This document shows positions 1 to 9,276 of a stretch of DNA of 39,845 nucleotides, piece by piece (position 1 is the stretch's first letter; each line of letters begins with the position of its first letter). Made by a program: the position numbers and the translations under genes. The notes below the pieces were generated by a model. That model did not search any database and was not told the DNA's origin. It worked only from the letters and a program-made list of their open reading frames with translations. Location: positions 1 through 39,845 of IMG/VR virus record IMGVR_UViG_3300017764_004456; one strand, given 5' to 3'. The DNA comes from a virus.

Positions 1-3000
1 AATACCGATGGGGGTGGAGATGTAACTACAAAAAAAAGATTTGGTGGTTATAATAGTATAACAAGTATTCCAGAACGACCAGATATTGCTAACATGCCAA
101 TTGATGAGGATTTATTAGAAGCTGTTTCAACTTTGGAATCGCGATTAGATTCACTTAACGAGCAAAGAGTGAGTAACCAAACTGCATTGGATGAGCTAGC
201 TGAAAATATTCTTGAAAAAGTAAATCAGATTAAAATTTTACAATCAATTGAAAACGCTAATATATTTGATTCTGAAAACGCAGGTATAGAACAACTTACT
301 GGTGGAAGATATAGTCGAAATGCATTTAATGCTGATGGAACACTAAAAACTGATGCTGAAATGACAATTGAAGAATTAGGGTCTGGTGTTAGTCGTGTGC
401 GAGCGAGAACTAATTATGGGTATAGTGGCGAACCCACCCAAAGAGATGCTGCGGGTAATAATATTTTTTCTGGATTTAGTAATTTTCTTAGAAATCAAGA
501 AGGAAATTTTGATGAAAACACTGGTGAGAATAAAACTTTAATTGTACTCAATAATGCACAAAACAATCAAACCCCTACTGTCACTAAAGAATATATTTTG
601 TATGCGTTTTATGGTCTGCGAACAGATAATTTTGAAAGGGTTGATGGTGATGGTGGCGGCGAACAAACAAATTTTATAAATAATTCTACGGCTCAATCAA
701 TTTTAGAGGACATAGGTGCAGAGCGTTTCTTTGAAGATGGATTAGATCTTACTGGCGATGGAAAAGTTAACTTTGATGATTTCTTTAAATTGGTTGATAT
801 GGGAGAAGATGTAAGTGGATATCAAGAAGAACGATTAAATAAGATAGTAGAAGAGTTTCAAGGGTTTGTTAATAGAAAACTAGCTCAAATATCTAGACTC
901 AACAATGAATTAGAACCCTTATATATAAGATATGAATTTCACAATTCTAATTTAAATGCGGTGGAGAGTCAAATTACAGATATCAACATAAAACTAGTTC
1001 AGTATAGAGGGTTTTATACAGAAAATAACCGAGCAGAATCACTTAGTTTATATGATGATACTTCTGTTTTTGATGATGTTTTAGAAGTTCCAATGAGTCG
1101 AGCACAACCGATGAGGTTAACAACTAAAGTAGCTCAACAATGGTATAGGCTGTTTGCTCCCTTGCTTCAAAATGGTGTGGGTGACATAACTAATTACGGA
1201 CCGGCTAAAGGAGGTACATGTTATTTTCCACCGTCAAATATTAAAACATTTAGATATGATGAGAGAAAAGGAAGCAAAGATGCGGTTGGTTTTCCAAAAA
1301 TAGTTCTTGATCCGCTTGGTTATCAAAGAGCTAAAGGAGATGATGAAGATTATATAAGACTAAGTTTAGAAGAGGGCGCAGAAACTAGCAGCACTAACGA
1401 TGGTCAATTTGCTTTTCTCAATTGGCAATTATTCGGTAATCCAACTGCCCCTAATGATCCCGATTTTATTAATGGAAATGAATATGGGTTTAGAAGCGGC
1501 CCTAGACAAGAAGAATTTGATAACGAGGGAAATTTAGTAAGAGTTAGTGGTGGGAGCTACGTAAAAGATTATCAAGCTTTTTTAGATCTTTTTAATGTTG
1601 AAATAGACTCCACTCTTCCCGATGAATACACCATTGTTGGTACTTGGCCTGTTCGCTACGAGACCGGCGGTTTTCCAGATATTCCTTATCATATGATAGA
1701 TGAGGAAAATAATATTATTGTTGAGAGATCCGACAGACCCGGCACTTTTAGAACGACTGGATGGTATTTGGAGAGCGCTGCACTTCCTGTTTATTTGTAT
1801 CCAAGTCGAAAAATGGCCACACAAATTGATCCTACAAGAACAACTGTGGCGATGCCAAATGGAACACCTAATGGGGAGTACGGTCTTTCAGAACCAGCAA
1901 AGCCGATGGGTTATGATAAACCTACAGATGATGGCACGGGTGGAGGTCATTACAAAGATATCCGAAAAGATGGTGATAGAAATGGTTTATATAATCAATT
2001 GAGTAGATTATTTGACGTTAAAGGAGACGCTAAAAAAGGTACTACGTTAACAAAAAACCGTCAAGAAGGATGGTCTGATATTGACGATGATGTAAAAGTT
2101 TTAAAACGCATGGGGCCGGGCGCCGATGGTGCGCCAGTGATTAATGCAGGCACCCCTTCAAAACCTAATCTTAGAAAAGAGATAGCCTTTACTTATACAT
2201 ATGTTGAGGGCGTGTTAGAGGATGTTATTATACAAGGAACAACATTTGAAGATGATGAAGCTGATTTAACAACTTACGGTTGTCGGATAGCGGCGAATGA
2301 ACACTGTCCCAATTTAACTTTGGATATGAAAAGAGCGTTGGTTATTAGAAGAAAAAATTGGTATAAAAAATACAAAACTAATCCACCTTCGGGTCGATGG
2401 GAGGAAAAAGCATATTGGTCTTTAGGTCACGATGATCCCGCTGCTCATAACGGTTCTCCGGGCAGCGCTGGTGCATCTAAAGTCGATACAAGAAGATTAA
2501 CTAAGAGAGTTACAATATTAGGTGAGGAAAAAGTATTTAGATATTGGGTGGTTAAAGACGATCAATTTGCCGGAACAAGTAGAATGATACCGGTTTACGC
2601 TCGGCCGGGAAGTACTGTACCTTCCTTAGATGCTTATGAGAGAGATGGAAATAATACAATAAACGTGCCGAGTGATGATGAGGATTTTGATATAGTTGCT
2701 GTTTATAAACCCAAACCAGATTCTACAGTTCAAGGACCGAGAGTCGATAAAACAAAGGGGTATACAAATCAATATTACCCATATGGTACAGGCCGATATG
2801 TAAATAATAGAGATTATCGTGGGTCTGCACAAGTTCCAGAGAGAAGCCCAAATATCAATTGGTTAAATATTGGTGATCTTTTAGATCGGTTGCCAGGTCG
2901 TGGATTTTTCACAAGAATTAATAACGATAATAACAGCCCTAGTATGCTTTTACCGAATGGAGAAATTGTAGATGGAGAGGAGTTAAACGTAGGTTTTGTA

Positions 3001-4155
3001 AAGTTTATTGTAGAAAATGTTTTAGCACCTCTACCTCAAAATAGAAGAATAGGAAGTAGAAGTCGGCGTAGTATACCTAAAGGTCGATTAAAAGTTATTA
3101 ATAAGAAAGGTGTGGGAGATCACGATGAGTGGAGAATACAAGATGTAACATATGGTCATTTATTTAGGCCAGATGAAAGTGATGATGAAGAAGATGAGAA
3201 TACCTTAAACAATTATCCACAGTTTGGAGATTTATCATCCTTTACTATTGATAATGTGTCTGATATGCCTATACGTAGAGAGCTTATAGAAAACTTAATG
3301 AATAAACAAAATTCTAATATGTCTTTATTTCAATTTATGCAACAAATAATGAAACCCGATGCTATAGGAGTGGAAGGTAAAAATATTAATATAGGTTTTA
3401 GAACAAGGCCCGATGGAGTTATGGAAGTATTCCCTGCAACAAAAAATTGGAGAAATACAGCAAGACAAGCAACGTCTCAAATTGATGAAGCCGTATTTAG
3501 AAACAGATATCCCGAAGAAAATTTATTACTTGACTATAAAAAGAACGATTCTTTAATAGAAAGATTAGATATGAGTTCTAAGTTTGACGCTGGCATGACT
3601 ATGACTTTTGAGTTAGGTGCAAGAGCTTTTGCTGGTGATCCAAATAAATTTGTTCAATTTATATCATACGGAAATATAGCTGTTGAACTCAGAGATTTTT
3701 TGATAGCCGAAGATCCAAGATTTAAAGGTATAATAGAAATAGCTGAAGATAATGCGACAGGTGTGGCTGGAAGAGTTACAATTGCAAGAAATGCATTTTT
3801 TGCTGACGGAGAAGGTAACAACCCAACAGTTCCTGCAGGTATTATTACAAAATTTTTAATGAATAATCCGGAAAGAATGGCTAAACTAAATGCTATGTTA
3901 GTTGCTGAGTCAGGCGCTAATTTTGCCACTCAGTTATTATCAAATTATATGAGAAAGACAACTGTAACAATTCACGGAACAACAAATATATTTCCTAGTA
4001 GTACTATTCATGTTAGAGGTGTAGTTCCTCAATTAGAAGGTATGTATTTAATTACTGCAGTGAGAGAGTCAATAACTCCAAGTGGATTTCAAACAATACT
4101 AGAGGCTACTTTGATAGAAAATAGAAATCTTGACGCTACTGGAGATGTTGTTTAA
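1..4155 (+). CDS. Giant baseplate hub-like structural protein, 5' truncated by the window edge
   Basis: The frame is open from base 1. The first internal ATG (94) has no Shine-Dalgarno sequence, and the 31 codons before it contain no stop, so the real start lies upstream and at least 1384 residues are encoded. The C-terminal ~60 residues (TTVTIHGTTNIFPSSTIHVR, then LEGMYLITAVRESITPSGFQ and ending LEATLIENR) have the beta-rich pattern of the last domain of gp27, late-control-D and XkdQ-type hub proteins, a ring that links tail tube and baseplate. Counting from Met 94, residues 1-50 and about 245-310 are heptad-like helices. Residues 218-230 (DLTGDGKVNFDDF) match a dockerin/EF-hand calcium loop. 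The middle ~700 residues are unrecognised. The OB-fold spike gene follows two small genes later, which fits a hub role. Hub assignment rests mainly on the C-terminus and on gene order; a general baseplate protein is the alternative. Confidence 0.6.
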   Translation, partial: NTDGGGDVTTKKRFGGYNSITSIPERPDIANMPIDEDLLEAVSTLESRLDSLNEQRVSNQTALDELAENILEKVNQIKILQSIENANIFDSENAGIEQLTGGRYSRNAFNADGTLKTDAEMTIEELGSGVSRVRARTNYGYSGEPTQRDAAGNNIFSGFSNFLRNQEGNFDENTGENKTLIVLNNAQNNQTPTVTKEYILYAFYGLRTDNFERVDGDGGGEQTNFINNSTAQSILEDIGAERFFEDGLDLTGDGKVNFDDFFKLVDMGEDVSGYQEERLNKIVEEFQGFVNRKLAQISRLNNELEPLYIRYEFHNSNLNAVESQITDINIKLVQYRGFYTENNRAESLSLYDDTSVFDDVLEVPMSRAQPMRLTTKVAQQWYRLFAPLLQNGVGDITNYGPAKGGTCYFPPSNIKTFRYDERKGSKDAVGFPKIVLDPLGYQRAKGDDEDYIRLSLEEGAETSSTNDGQFAFLNWQLFGNPTAPNDPDFINGNEYGFRSGPRQEEFDNEGNLVRVSGGSYVKDYQAFLDLFNVEIDSTLPDEYTIVGTWPVRYETGGFPDIPYHMIDEENNIIVERSDRPGTFRTTGWYLESAALPVYLYPSRKMATQIDPTRTTVAMPNGTPNGEYGLSEPAKPMGYDKPTDDGTGGGHYKDIRKDGDRNGLYNQLSRLFDVKGDAKKGTTLTKNRQEGWSDIDDDVKVLKRMGPGADGAPVINAGTPSKPNLRKEIAFTYTYVEGVLEDVIIQGTTFEDDEADLTTYGCRIAANEHCPNLTLDMKRALVIRRKNWYKKYKTNPPSGRWEEKAYWSLGHDDPAAHNGSPGSAGASKVDTRRLTKRVTILGEEKVFRYWVVKDDQFAGTSRMIPVYARPGSTVPSLDAYERDGNNTINVPSDDEDFDIVAVYKPKPDSTVQGPRVDKTKGYTNQYYPYGTGRYVNNRDYRGSAQVPERSPNINWLNIGDLLDRLPGRGFFTRINNDNNSPSMLLPNGEIVDGEELNVGFVKFIVENVLAPLPQNRRIGSRSRRSIPKGRLKVINKKGVGDHDEWRIQDVTYGHLFRPDESDDEEDENTLNNYPQFGDLSSFTIDNVSDMPIRRELIENLMNKQNSNMSLFQFMQQIMKPDAIGVEGKNINIGFRTRPDGVMEVFPATKNWRNTARQATSQIDEAVFRNRYPEENLLLDYKKNDSLIERLDMSSKFDAGMTMTFELGARAFAGDPNKFVQFISYGNIAVELRDFLIAEDPRFKGIIEIAEDNATGVAGRVTIARNAFFADGEGNNPTVPAGIITKFLMNNPERMAKLNAMLVAESGANFATQLLSNYMRKTTVTIHGTTNIFPSSTIHVRGVVPQLEGMYLITAVRESITPSGFQTILEATLIENRNLDATGDVV

Positions 4156-4250
4156 CCTTAACATGGGTAAAACAATCGTTTATGATCTAAATATTATAAA
4201 AAATAAAAATTTTATTAAAATAAAATGTTACTATATATAAAAGGATAATT
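4156..4250 (+). other. AT-rich intergenic leader before the sigma-like gene
   Basis: These 95 bases are almost pure A/T. They hold an imperfect AT-only inverted repeat around 4202-4216 and the string CTATATATAAAAGG just before the next start. The latter supplies the AAAGGA ribosome-binding site (about 4239-4244) and resembles a late-promoter box only loosely. There is no GC stem with a T-run, so I do not call a terminator. It is the largest gap in the window. Confidence 0.35.
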
Positions 4251-4904
4251 ATGAAATATTGGGGAACTGAACAAGAAGAAGCTATCGTTGAGTTTAACAC
4301 CAACGAAGATATTGAAGATAAGCATAAAGTTTTTGTAGCTATAATAGAACCTGCCTTTCGTAAGCTCGTAGAAAACATTTACTATACTTACAATTTTAAT
4401 AAAATACTTTGGGATAGAGAACAAATTGAGCATGAAGTAATGACTCATCTTTATGAAAAACTCAATAAGTTTGATATATCAAAAAACAAAAAATCTTTTT
4501 CATACTTTGGAACTATCACAAAGAATTGGATGATTCAAAGATGTAATGCCGATAAGAATAAAAGATTTATTGATGATGATAACCAAGACATCATTGTGCA
4601 AAATATTAGTATTAACGCTTATGAAGAAAACGAAGTCAATCAACATAATCAAGATTTTATTTCTGGTATCATTGAAGATTTTGATGATTGGGGTTCAAAA
4701 GAAAATTATAACCAAGAGGATTTTGCGGTTTTAGAAATAGTTAATGATATATTGAAAAACTATCACCGATTCAATATTTATAATAAGAAACAACTTTATG
4801 TATACATTAGAGAGGCGACAGACTTGCCAAGTCGTAAGATAACCAAGTCGCTTAAGAAAATAAAGATAAATTACTCAGACATAAAAGAGGATTTTATCGG
4901 TTGA
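4251..4904 (+). CDS. gp55: gp55-like late sigma factor (sigma region 2-like)
   Basis: The 217-aa protein resembles phage late-transcription sigma factors (T4 gp55 family, usually somewhat shorter than 200 aa). These bind host RNA polymerase core and direct it to TATAAATA late promoters. Residues about 55-105 follow the sigma region 2 pattern: an acidic helix (EQIEHEVMTHLYEKLNKFD), then KKSFSYFGTITKNWMIQ, with the aromatic-rich, basic segment typical of -10 recognition helices. There is no full region 4. Residues 178-210 (LPSRKITKSLKKIK) could form a small helical tail. The start is well supported by AAAGGA nine bases upstream. Its place inside a baseplate operon is unusual. A TATAAATA box is present elsewhere in the window (26350), which fits the assignment. 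Family membership is judged by pattern only. Confidence 0.65.
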   Translation: MKYWGTEQEEAIVEFNTNEDIEDKHKVFVAIIEPAFRKLVENIYYTYNFNKILWDREQIEHEVMTHLYEKLNKFDISKNKKSFSYFGTITKNWMIQRCNADKNKRFIDDDNQDIIVQNISINAYEENEVNQHNQDFISGIIEDFDDWGSKENYNQEDFAVLEIVNDILKNYHRFNIYNKKQLYVYIREATDLPSRKITKSLKKIKINYSDIKEDFIG

Positions 4905-4905
4905 T

Positions 4906-5094
4906 ATGGATGAAAAAGAGTTAAAAGAAAATGCTGAAAGGTATTGTGAGTTATTGATAGTTTACGATAATATGTTACAAGCTATGGAAGCTGTTACAAA
5001 AAAATTAACAGAAACGAGAAAAGAGTTAATTTTTTTAGAAGATATTTTACAAAAAAATGGTGTTAAAATCAAAGACGTTGAGGTAGATAAATGA
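4906..5094 (+). CDS. Small acidic coiled-coil protein, function unknown
   Basis: A 62-residue protein, highly charged and almost entirely helical in character (ENAERYCELLIVYDNMLQAM, then VTKKLTETRKELIFLEDIL), with heptad-like spacing of Leu, Ile and Val. It begins one base after the sigma-like gene's stop and its stop overlaps the next start (ATGA), so it is probably translated by coupling; no strong ribosome-binding site is seen. A small partner of either neighbour, for example a sigma co-activator or a hub chaperone, is possible but nothing in the sequence shows which. I do not recognise it. Its reality rests on the tight packing and on codon use like the neighbours. Confidence 0.6.
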   Translation: MDEKELKENAERYCELLIVYDNMLQAMEAVTKKLTETRKELIFLEDILQKNGVKIKDVEVDK

Positions 5095-6869
5095 GACTTG
5101 GTGGCGAAGATCTTTTAAAACAATTTAATAGGGGTATGGATTATGCCCAAAATAGTTTTAATAGTTCACAAGGTATCGGTGTTGATCACTCTAGTTTAAT
5201 ATACAGAGGTATAGTAATAGAGGTCGATTTTACAATTTACCAATCAGTTACTTCTTCCAACGCGCGGCCGCCCTTTAGTGTTTACGCAAAAATAATAGGG
5301 TTGGATGATAGCACTGCATATCCAGAAAGAGAATCAGACAGAACATATTATCCTCCGCTTTTTCCAATGCATAATATTTGTATTCCCGAAATTGGTGAAG
5401 AAGTATTAATATTAAAAGAAGAACCTAACCCTGCAGCGGCTGGTTTTTATGTGGGTAGAGTTAATGATTCATCATCTTTAAATGTTAGTTACGCTAGAGA
5501 ATTTGTTGGTATAGAAGACCCGGAAACTAATAACGCCTATAAGTATGGTTTTAATTTTGATGTAAAAAGATTAAGAAACAGATATAGTAATTTAATGCCA
5601 TCTGATGAAACATTAAATATGTCAATACCTATAACTTTTGGTGATGTAGTTCAACAAGGTAGGAGTAAAACTTATTCTCGACATTCATTTAATAGAAATA
5701 ATAAAAAAGGAGTGTTAGAACAAGGAATAAAATTAGAAGGGCAAGAGTCATCTAATAATGATACGCGTAATAATTTTACATATTTAACATCGGGTGATAA
5801 TAGTCAAACATCGGATAAACCTACTGAAGTGCAAATTTACAATAAAGAAGTTGGAGAAGAGACAATTGTATCATCAAAATCGGTTATAAACGACCCCAAT
5901 TTTGGATTGCCTCCAAATCTTGTGAAAGCCATTAGTTACGACCCTTCTATTGGTGAAACTAGCACTAAAACTATTCATTTTATTGATTCATCTATAAAAA
6001 GACTAGGTAACTATTCTTTACAAACTGTAGCTAATAATACAGAAGGTTCTCAAAATGAATTAGATGGAGAAGACAAATCAATAATCGCTAACATATCAGA
6101 TGAAATTTATAATATTTCTTCAAAAGAAACAAGCGGTGTATTGTATCGTCAAGTATTAGGAGAAAAATTAGTTTCTCAACAAAAGGAAAATAATAATTTA
6201 ATGAGGCAGGTTTTAACAACACTTGAAGGTTTTGCAGATTCTACTCAAGTTTTATTGGATGCTTTTTTAGACCATACTCATGCCCTTCCCAAGATAGAAC
6301 TAAATTTAGAAAAAGAAATTAAAGTTAAACAAGTAGTAAATGTACCTGCAAAATATCAACCCCGCCCAAATAGAACTATAACAACACAAGGTAGATATGT
6401 GGGTGGTGGCACTAGAAGAATAAGAACAGGGTCAGAAAAACGCACCAGAAGAGAAAGTAGAACAGCGTGGATGAAAAGAACTGGTGGCCGTCAGCCGCAG
6501 CGTACTGAAACATACTACGTACCTAAATATTCAACTGTAAGATTACCAAGAACATATGTGCCAGGAACTAGTATATCTGTTCCTCAACCACCTAAACTTG
6601 TAAGAAGAGCATTTAAATATACAAAAAATAAAAAACAGAAAATTAATTTTGAAGCAATTATTGGTGGAGCTGATAATCCAAGATTTACTGCACCTATAGA
6701 AACTGATAGTGGTGATCCACAGAACCCAGCGCCATTAGGTCAACAGACAGAAATGGTGAATACAGGATTACAGGAAGCTGTTGAATCATTTACTGAACAA
6801 AAAATTAAATTATCAGAATTAACACAGAGGGTTTCTAAATTTTTAAGTAACAATCAATTTATAAATTAA
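5091..6869 (+). CDS. Baseplate spike/hub protein with gp5/gpV-like OB-fold domain
   Basis: The 592-aa protein begins with a probable OB-fold of the phage baseplate V/gp5 type: residues 37-125 run IYRGIVIEVD, SVYAKIIGLDD, PPLFPMHNICIPEIGEEVLI and GFYVGRVND, the usual strand order of the domain that caps the tail spike. T4 gp5 carries a lysozyme domain after the OB-fold, but I see no lysozyme motif here and no clear octad beta-helix repeats. At residues 394-400 the sequence DHTHALP resembles the metal-binding HxH motif of some spike tips, although here it is mid-protein. Residues ~420-510 are rich in Arg, Lys and Tyr, and the last ~60 are helical. It overlaps the small upstream gene by four bases and precedes gp25, the expected baseplate context. 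Confidence 0.65.
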   Translation: MRLGGEDLLKQFNRGMDYAQNSFNSSQGIGVDHSSLIYRGIVIEVDFTIYQSVTSSNARPPFSVYAKIIGLDDSTAYPERESDRTYYPPLFPMHNICIPEIGEEVLILKEEPNPAAAGFYVGRVNDSSSLNVSYAREFVGIEDPETNNAYKYGFNFDVKRLRNRYSNLMPSDETLNMSIPITFGDVVQQGRSKTYSRHSFNRNNKKGVLEQGIKLEGQESSNNDTRNNFTYLTSGDNSQTSDKPTEVQIYNKEVGEETIVSSKSVINDPNFGLPPNLVKAISYDPSIGETSTKTIHFIDSSIKRLGNYSLQTVANNTEGSQNELDGEDKSIIANISDEIYNISSKETSGVLYRQVLGEKLVSQQKENNNLMRQVLTTLEGFADSTQVLLDAFLDHTHALPKIELNLEKEIKVKQVVNVPAKYQPRPNRTITTQGRYVGGGTRRIRTGSEKRTRRESRTAWMKRTGGRQPQRTETYYVPKYSTVRLPRTYVPGTSISVPQPPKLVRRAFKYTKNKKQKINFEAIIGGADNPRFTAPIETDSGDPQNPAPLGQQTEMVNTGLQEAVESFTEQKIKLSELTQRVSKFLSNNQFIN

Positions 6870-6881
6870 ATGAGATAATAC

Positions 6882-7415
6882 ATGCCAAAAGAAAATTATC
6901 ATGGTGGGTTACAATCATTAGACCCTTTTTATCCGGATGGTTACGTATCCACCGATCAAGATAGACAACAAATTATTGCTCAAAAACAAAGATATGCAGC
7001 AAAGGTTAACTCTATAAATTATAAATTTCCTTTAAGGTCATTTAGACGAGGATTTTTTGAAGGTAATACCGATACTATTTCTGCTGTAAGAGAAAATATA
7101 AAAACACTTTTACTAACTCTTAAGGGTGAAAGAATTAATGATGCTAATTTAGGAACTAATATTCCTGTATTACAAGGTCAACTATTTGAACCCATAACAA
7201 GAGAAGAGACATTTGAAAATATAAGGTTAGAAATAGAAACTGCAATTGCGCGATATTTACCTTATATAAGAATAACAAACATTAGGATGATAACCCAAGA
7301 GGAAGAACCAATTTTAGGTAATAATAAAATTAGAGTAAATATGACTTATGTTATTACAGATCAGCAAGCTATGGTTGATAATATAAACCTTACTTTGAAT
7401 AATCCAGAGAGTTAA
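6882..7415 (+). CDS. gp25: Baseplate wedge subunit, gp25/GPW family
   Basis: At 177 aa this is slightly longer than T4 gp25 (132 aa) because of about 45 extra N-terminal residues. Residues 62-165 carry the family signature: TDTISAVRENIKTLLLTLKG, then GERINDANLGTNI (82-94) and LFEP (101-104), followed by a long helix and a beta-strand tail. gp25 forms the core bundle of the baseplate wedge with gp6 and helps start sheath polymerisation. The lysozyme-like name sometimes given to the family does not imply enzyme activity. The next gene, gp6-like, starts two bases after the stop, exactly as the physical interaction would suggest. This is one of the safest calls in the window. Confidence 0.92.
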   Translation: MPKENYHGGLQSLDPFYPDGYVSTDQDRQQIIAQKQRYAAKVNSINYKFPLRSFRRGFFEGNTDTISAVRENIKTLLLTLKGERINDANLGTNIPVLQGQLFEPITREETFENIRLEIETAIARYLPYIRITNIRMITQEEEPILGNNKIRVNMTYVITDQQAMVDNINLTLNNPES

Positions 7416-7416
7416 G

Positions 7417-9264
7417 ATGCCCCTAACTAAAAATAGAGAAATTAACTATTTATCTAAAGATTTTGATTCTATTAAAGCAGATTTGATAGAATACACAAAA
7501 AGACATTTCCCAAATGATTTTCGTGACTTTAACGATGCATCTGGAGGCATGGCGATTTTAGATATGATCGCTTATGTTGGTGATATATTATCATTTAATA
7601 TAGACAGACAAGTTAATGAAGCATATATTAATAGAGCTGTTGAAGCTAAAAATATTGTGTCTCTTTCACAAAACTTTGGATATACCCCAAAAAATACAAC
7701 ACCAGCCGTAGTAAATCTATCTATTAGTGCAACATTACAAGAAAGTGTTTCGGGTGATTGTTTGTTTGTATTGCAAAAGGGCGCAACTGTTGTTACAAAC
7801 TTTGACCCTATTGTTTCGTTTGAAGTTTTAGACGATGTAGATTTTACTCAACCAAAAAATAGAATAGTTAATTCAATAGGCGGCACCACTACAGTAACTG
7901 TAACAGGGGTTTCCGCGGCAGCAGGTATTTCTAAAACTTTTAAATACAGAGCAAATGACCCAGTAAAATTTTTAAAAGTTGTTTTACCCGAAAGTAATGT
8001 TAATGAAGTAGTATCGGTATCAGCGTCTGATGGTAGTCAGTATTTTCAAGTTGATAATTTAGCTAGAGATACTGTTTTTACTGGTGAAGTAAACACTAGC
8101 GACAGCTCTGGTGACGCAGGGTATATTATGAAACTAAAAAGAGTTCCTAAAAGATATGTTGTAGAAAGAGAACCAACTGGATTAACTTCCATTAGGTTTG
8201 GGTCAGGCGTTTTGATGGAGGCTGACAGTGAAATAATTCCTAATCCAAATGATTTTGTATTACCTCCATCTTTAAGAGGATCTCCATCTGGTTTTACGCC
8301 TGCAGCCATTGATTCAACTAATTTTCTTAAAACAAAAACATTGGGAGTTGCTCCCCAAAATACTGAAATTTCTATTCAATATAGAGCTGGTGGTGGTGTT
8401 AATACAAATGTAGGAGCAAATACATTAAACAGATTTATAAAACAAGAATTGGCTTTCGCGAAACCAAACATAACATCACTTTCTGCTGCTGTAGTTAGAG
8501 GTATTTTTGACACTTTATCTTGTAGTAATGGCGAGCAAGCTAGTGGAGGAGAGGAAGCTGAAACTATATCTTCTATTAAAGAAAACGCTGTTTTTAATAT
8601 GAGTTCTCAAATGAGGTGTGTAACACTCCAAGATTATCAAACTAGAGTGATGTCAATGCCGGCACATTTTGGAAGTGTATTTAGAAGTTTTGTAAGAAAA
8701 GACCCAACTAATAATTTAGGGGTTCAGTTATTTCTAATAACAAGAAATGATGTTGGTAATCTCACACTTCCAAGTGAAGTGATAAAAAATAACATAGAAA
8801 CTTATATGAAAAACTTTAAATCGTTTTCTGACACTATAAGAATAACCAATGGTCGTATAATAAATATTGGGGTTGATTTCACTATTGTCCCGATGGCTGA
8901 TGTTAATGAGTCTCAAGCTATGATGGATTGTATATTAGTTTTACAAAGATATTTTGACACTGCTCGTTCTAATTTTAATGACAGTATTGTAATTTCTGAT
9001 ATTCAATCACGATTACAAAATTTATCGTCTGTGAGAGCTGTTCCCACTTTAAATATAACTAATAGGGTAGGTGTGGTAGAGGGAAGAGGGTATTCGGGTA
9101 CGCAATTTAATATAAAGGCTAATACGACAAGTGGTATTGTTAAACTTCCTCAAGATGCTGTATGGGAGTTAAAGTATCCAAATTTTGATATTATAAGCAG
9201 AGTTGCCGATCAATCAACAGTTGCAGCGTTTGGAACTGGTGGTGGTGGCGGTGGCGGATATTAA
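7417..9264 (+). CDS. gp6: Baseplate wedge subunit, gp6/baseplate J family
   Basis: The 615-aa protein (T4 gp6 is 660 aa) opens with the characteristic N-terminal motif: a helix followed by DFNDASGGMAILDMIAYVGD, then LSFNIDRQVNEAYINRA. The latter is the conserved helix that dimerises wedge subunits in gp6 and gpJ proteins. The body alternates beta strands and helices, with AVFNMSSQMRCVTLQDYQTR marking the central J domain. The C-terminus ends in a run of glycines (FGTGGGGGGGY), an unusual flexible tail. gp6 binds gp25 and gp7 to form the wedge ring around the tail tube; gp25 lies just upstream and a gpI/gp7-like gene two genes downstream. A GAGAG ribosome-binding site for the next gene follows immediately. 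Confidence 0.92.
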   Translation: MPLTKNREINYLSKDFDSIKADLIEYTKRHFPNDFRDFNDASGGMAILDMIAYVGDILSFNIDRQVNEAYINRAVEAKNIVSLSQNFGYTPKNTTPAVVNLSISATLQESVSGDCLFVLQKGATVVTNFDPIVSFEVLDDVDFTQPKNRIVNSIGGTTTVTVTGVSAAAGISKTFKYRANDPVKFLKVVLPESNVNEVVSVSASDGSQYFQVDNLARDTVFTGEVNTSDSSGDAGYIMKLKRVPKRYVVEREPTGLTSIRFGSGVLMEADSEIIPNPNDFVLPPSLRGSPSGFTPAAIDSTNFLKTKTLGVAPQNTEISIQYRAGGGVNTNVGANTLNRFIKQELAFAKPNITSLSAAVVRGIFDTLSCSNGEQASGGEEAETISSIKENAVFNMSSQMRCVTLQDYQTRVMSMPAHFGSVFRSFVRKDPTNNLGVQLFLITRNDVGNLTLPSEVIKNNIETYMKNFKSFSDTIRITNGRIINIGVDFTIVPMADVNESQAMMDCILVLQRYFDTARSNFNDSIVISDIQSRLQNLSSVRAVPTLNITNRVGVVEGRGYSGTQFNIKANTTSGIVKLPQDAVWELKYPNFDIISRVADQSTVAAFGTGGGGGGGY

Positions 9265-9276
9265 TGAGAGAATAAA

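Noticed and set aside
745-783. True cellulosomal dockerin in the first gene
   Set aside because: Only one calcium loop is present; dockerins carry two. Retained only as an EF-hand-like loop.
1700-2002. Plus-strand open frame of 100 codons in another phase
   Set aside because: Inside the giant hub-like gene, with composition typical of an out-of-frame reading and no start signal.
4202-4216. AT-only inverted repeat considered as a terminator
   Set aside because: No GC stem, very low stability and no following T-run; more likely chance in AT-rich DNA.
9235-9261. GGT/GGC run as a repeat element or recombination site
   Set aside because: It encodes the polyglycine tail of the gp6-like protein and stays in frame; a coding feature, not a mobile or regulatory repeat.
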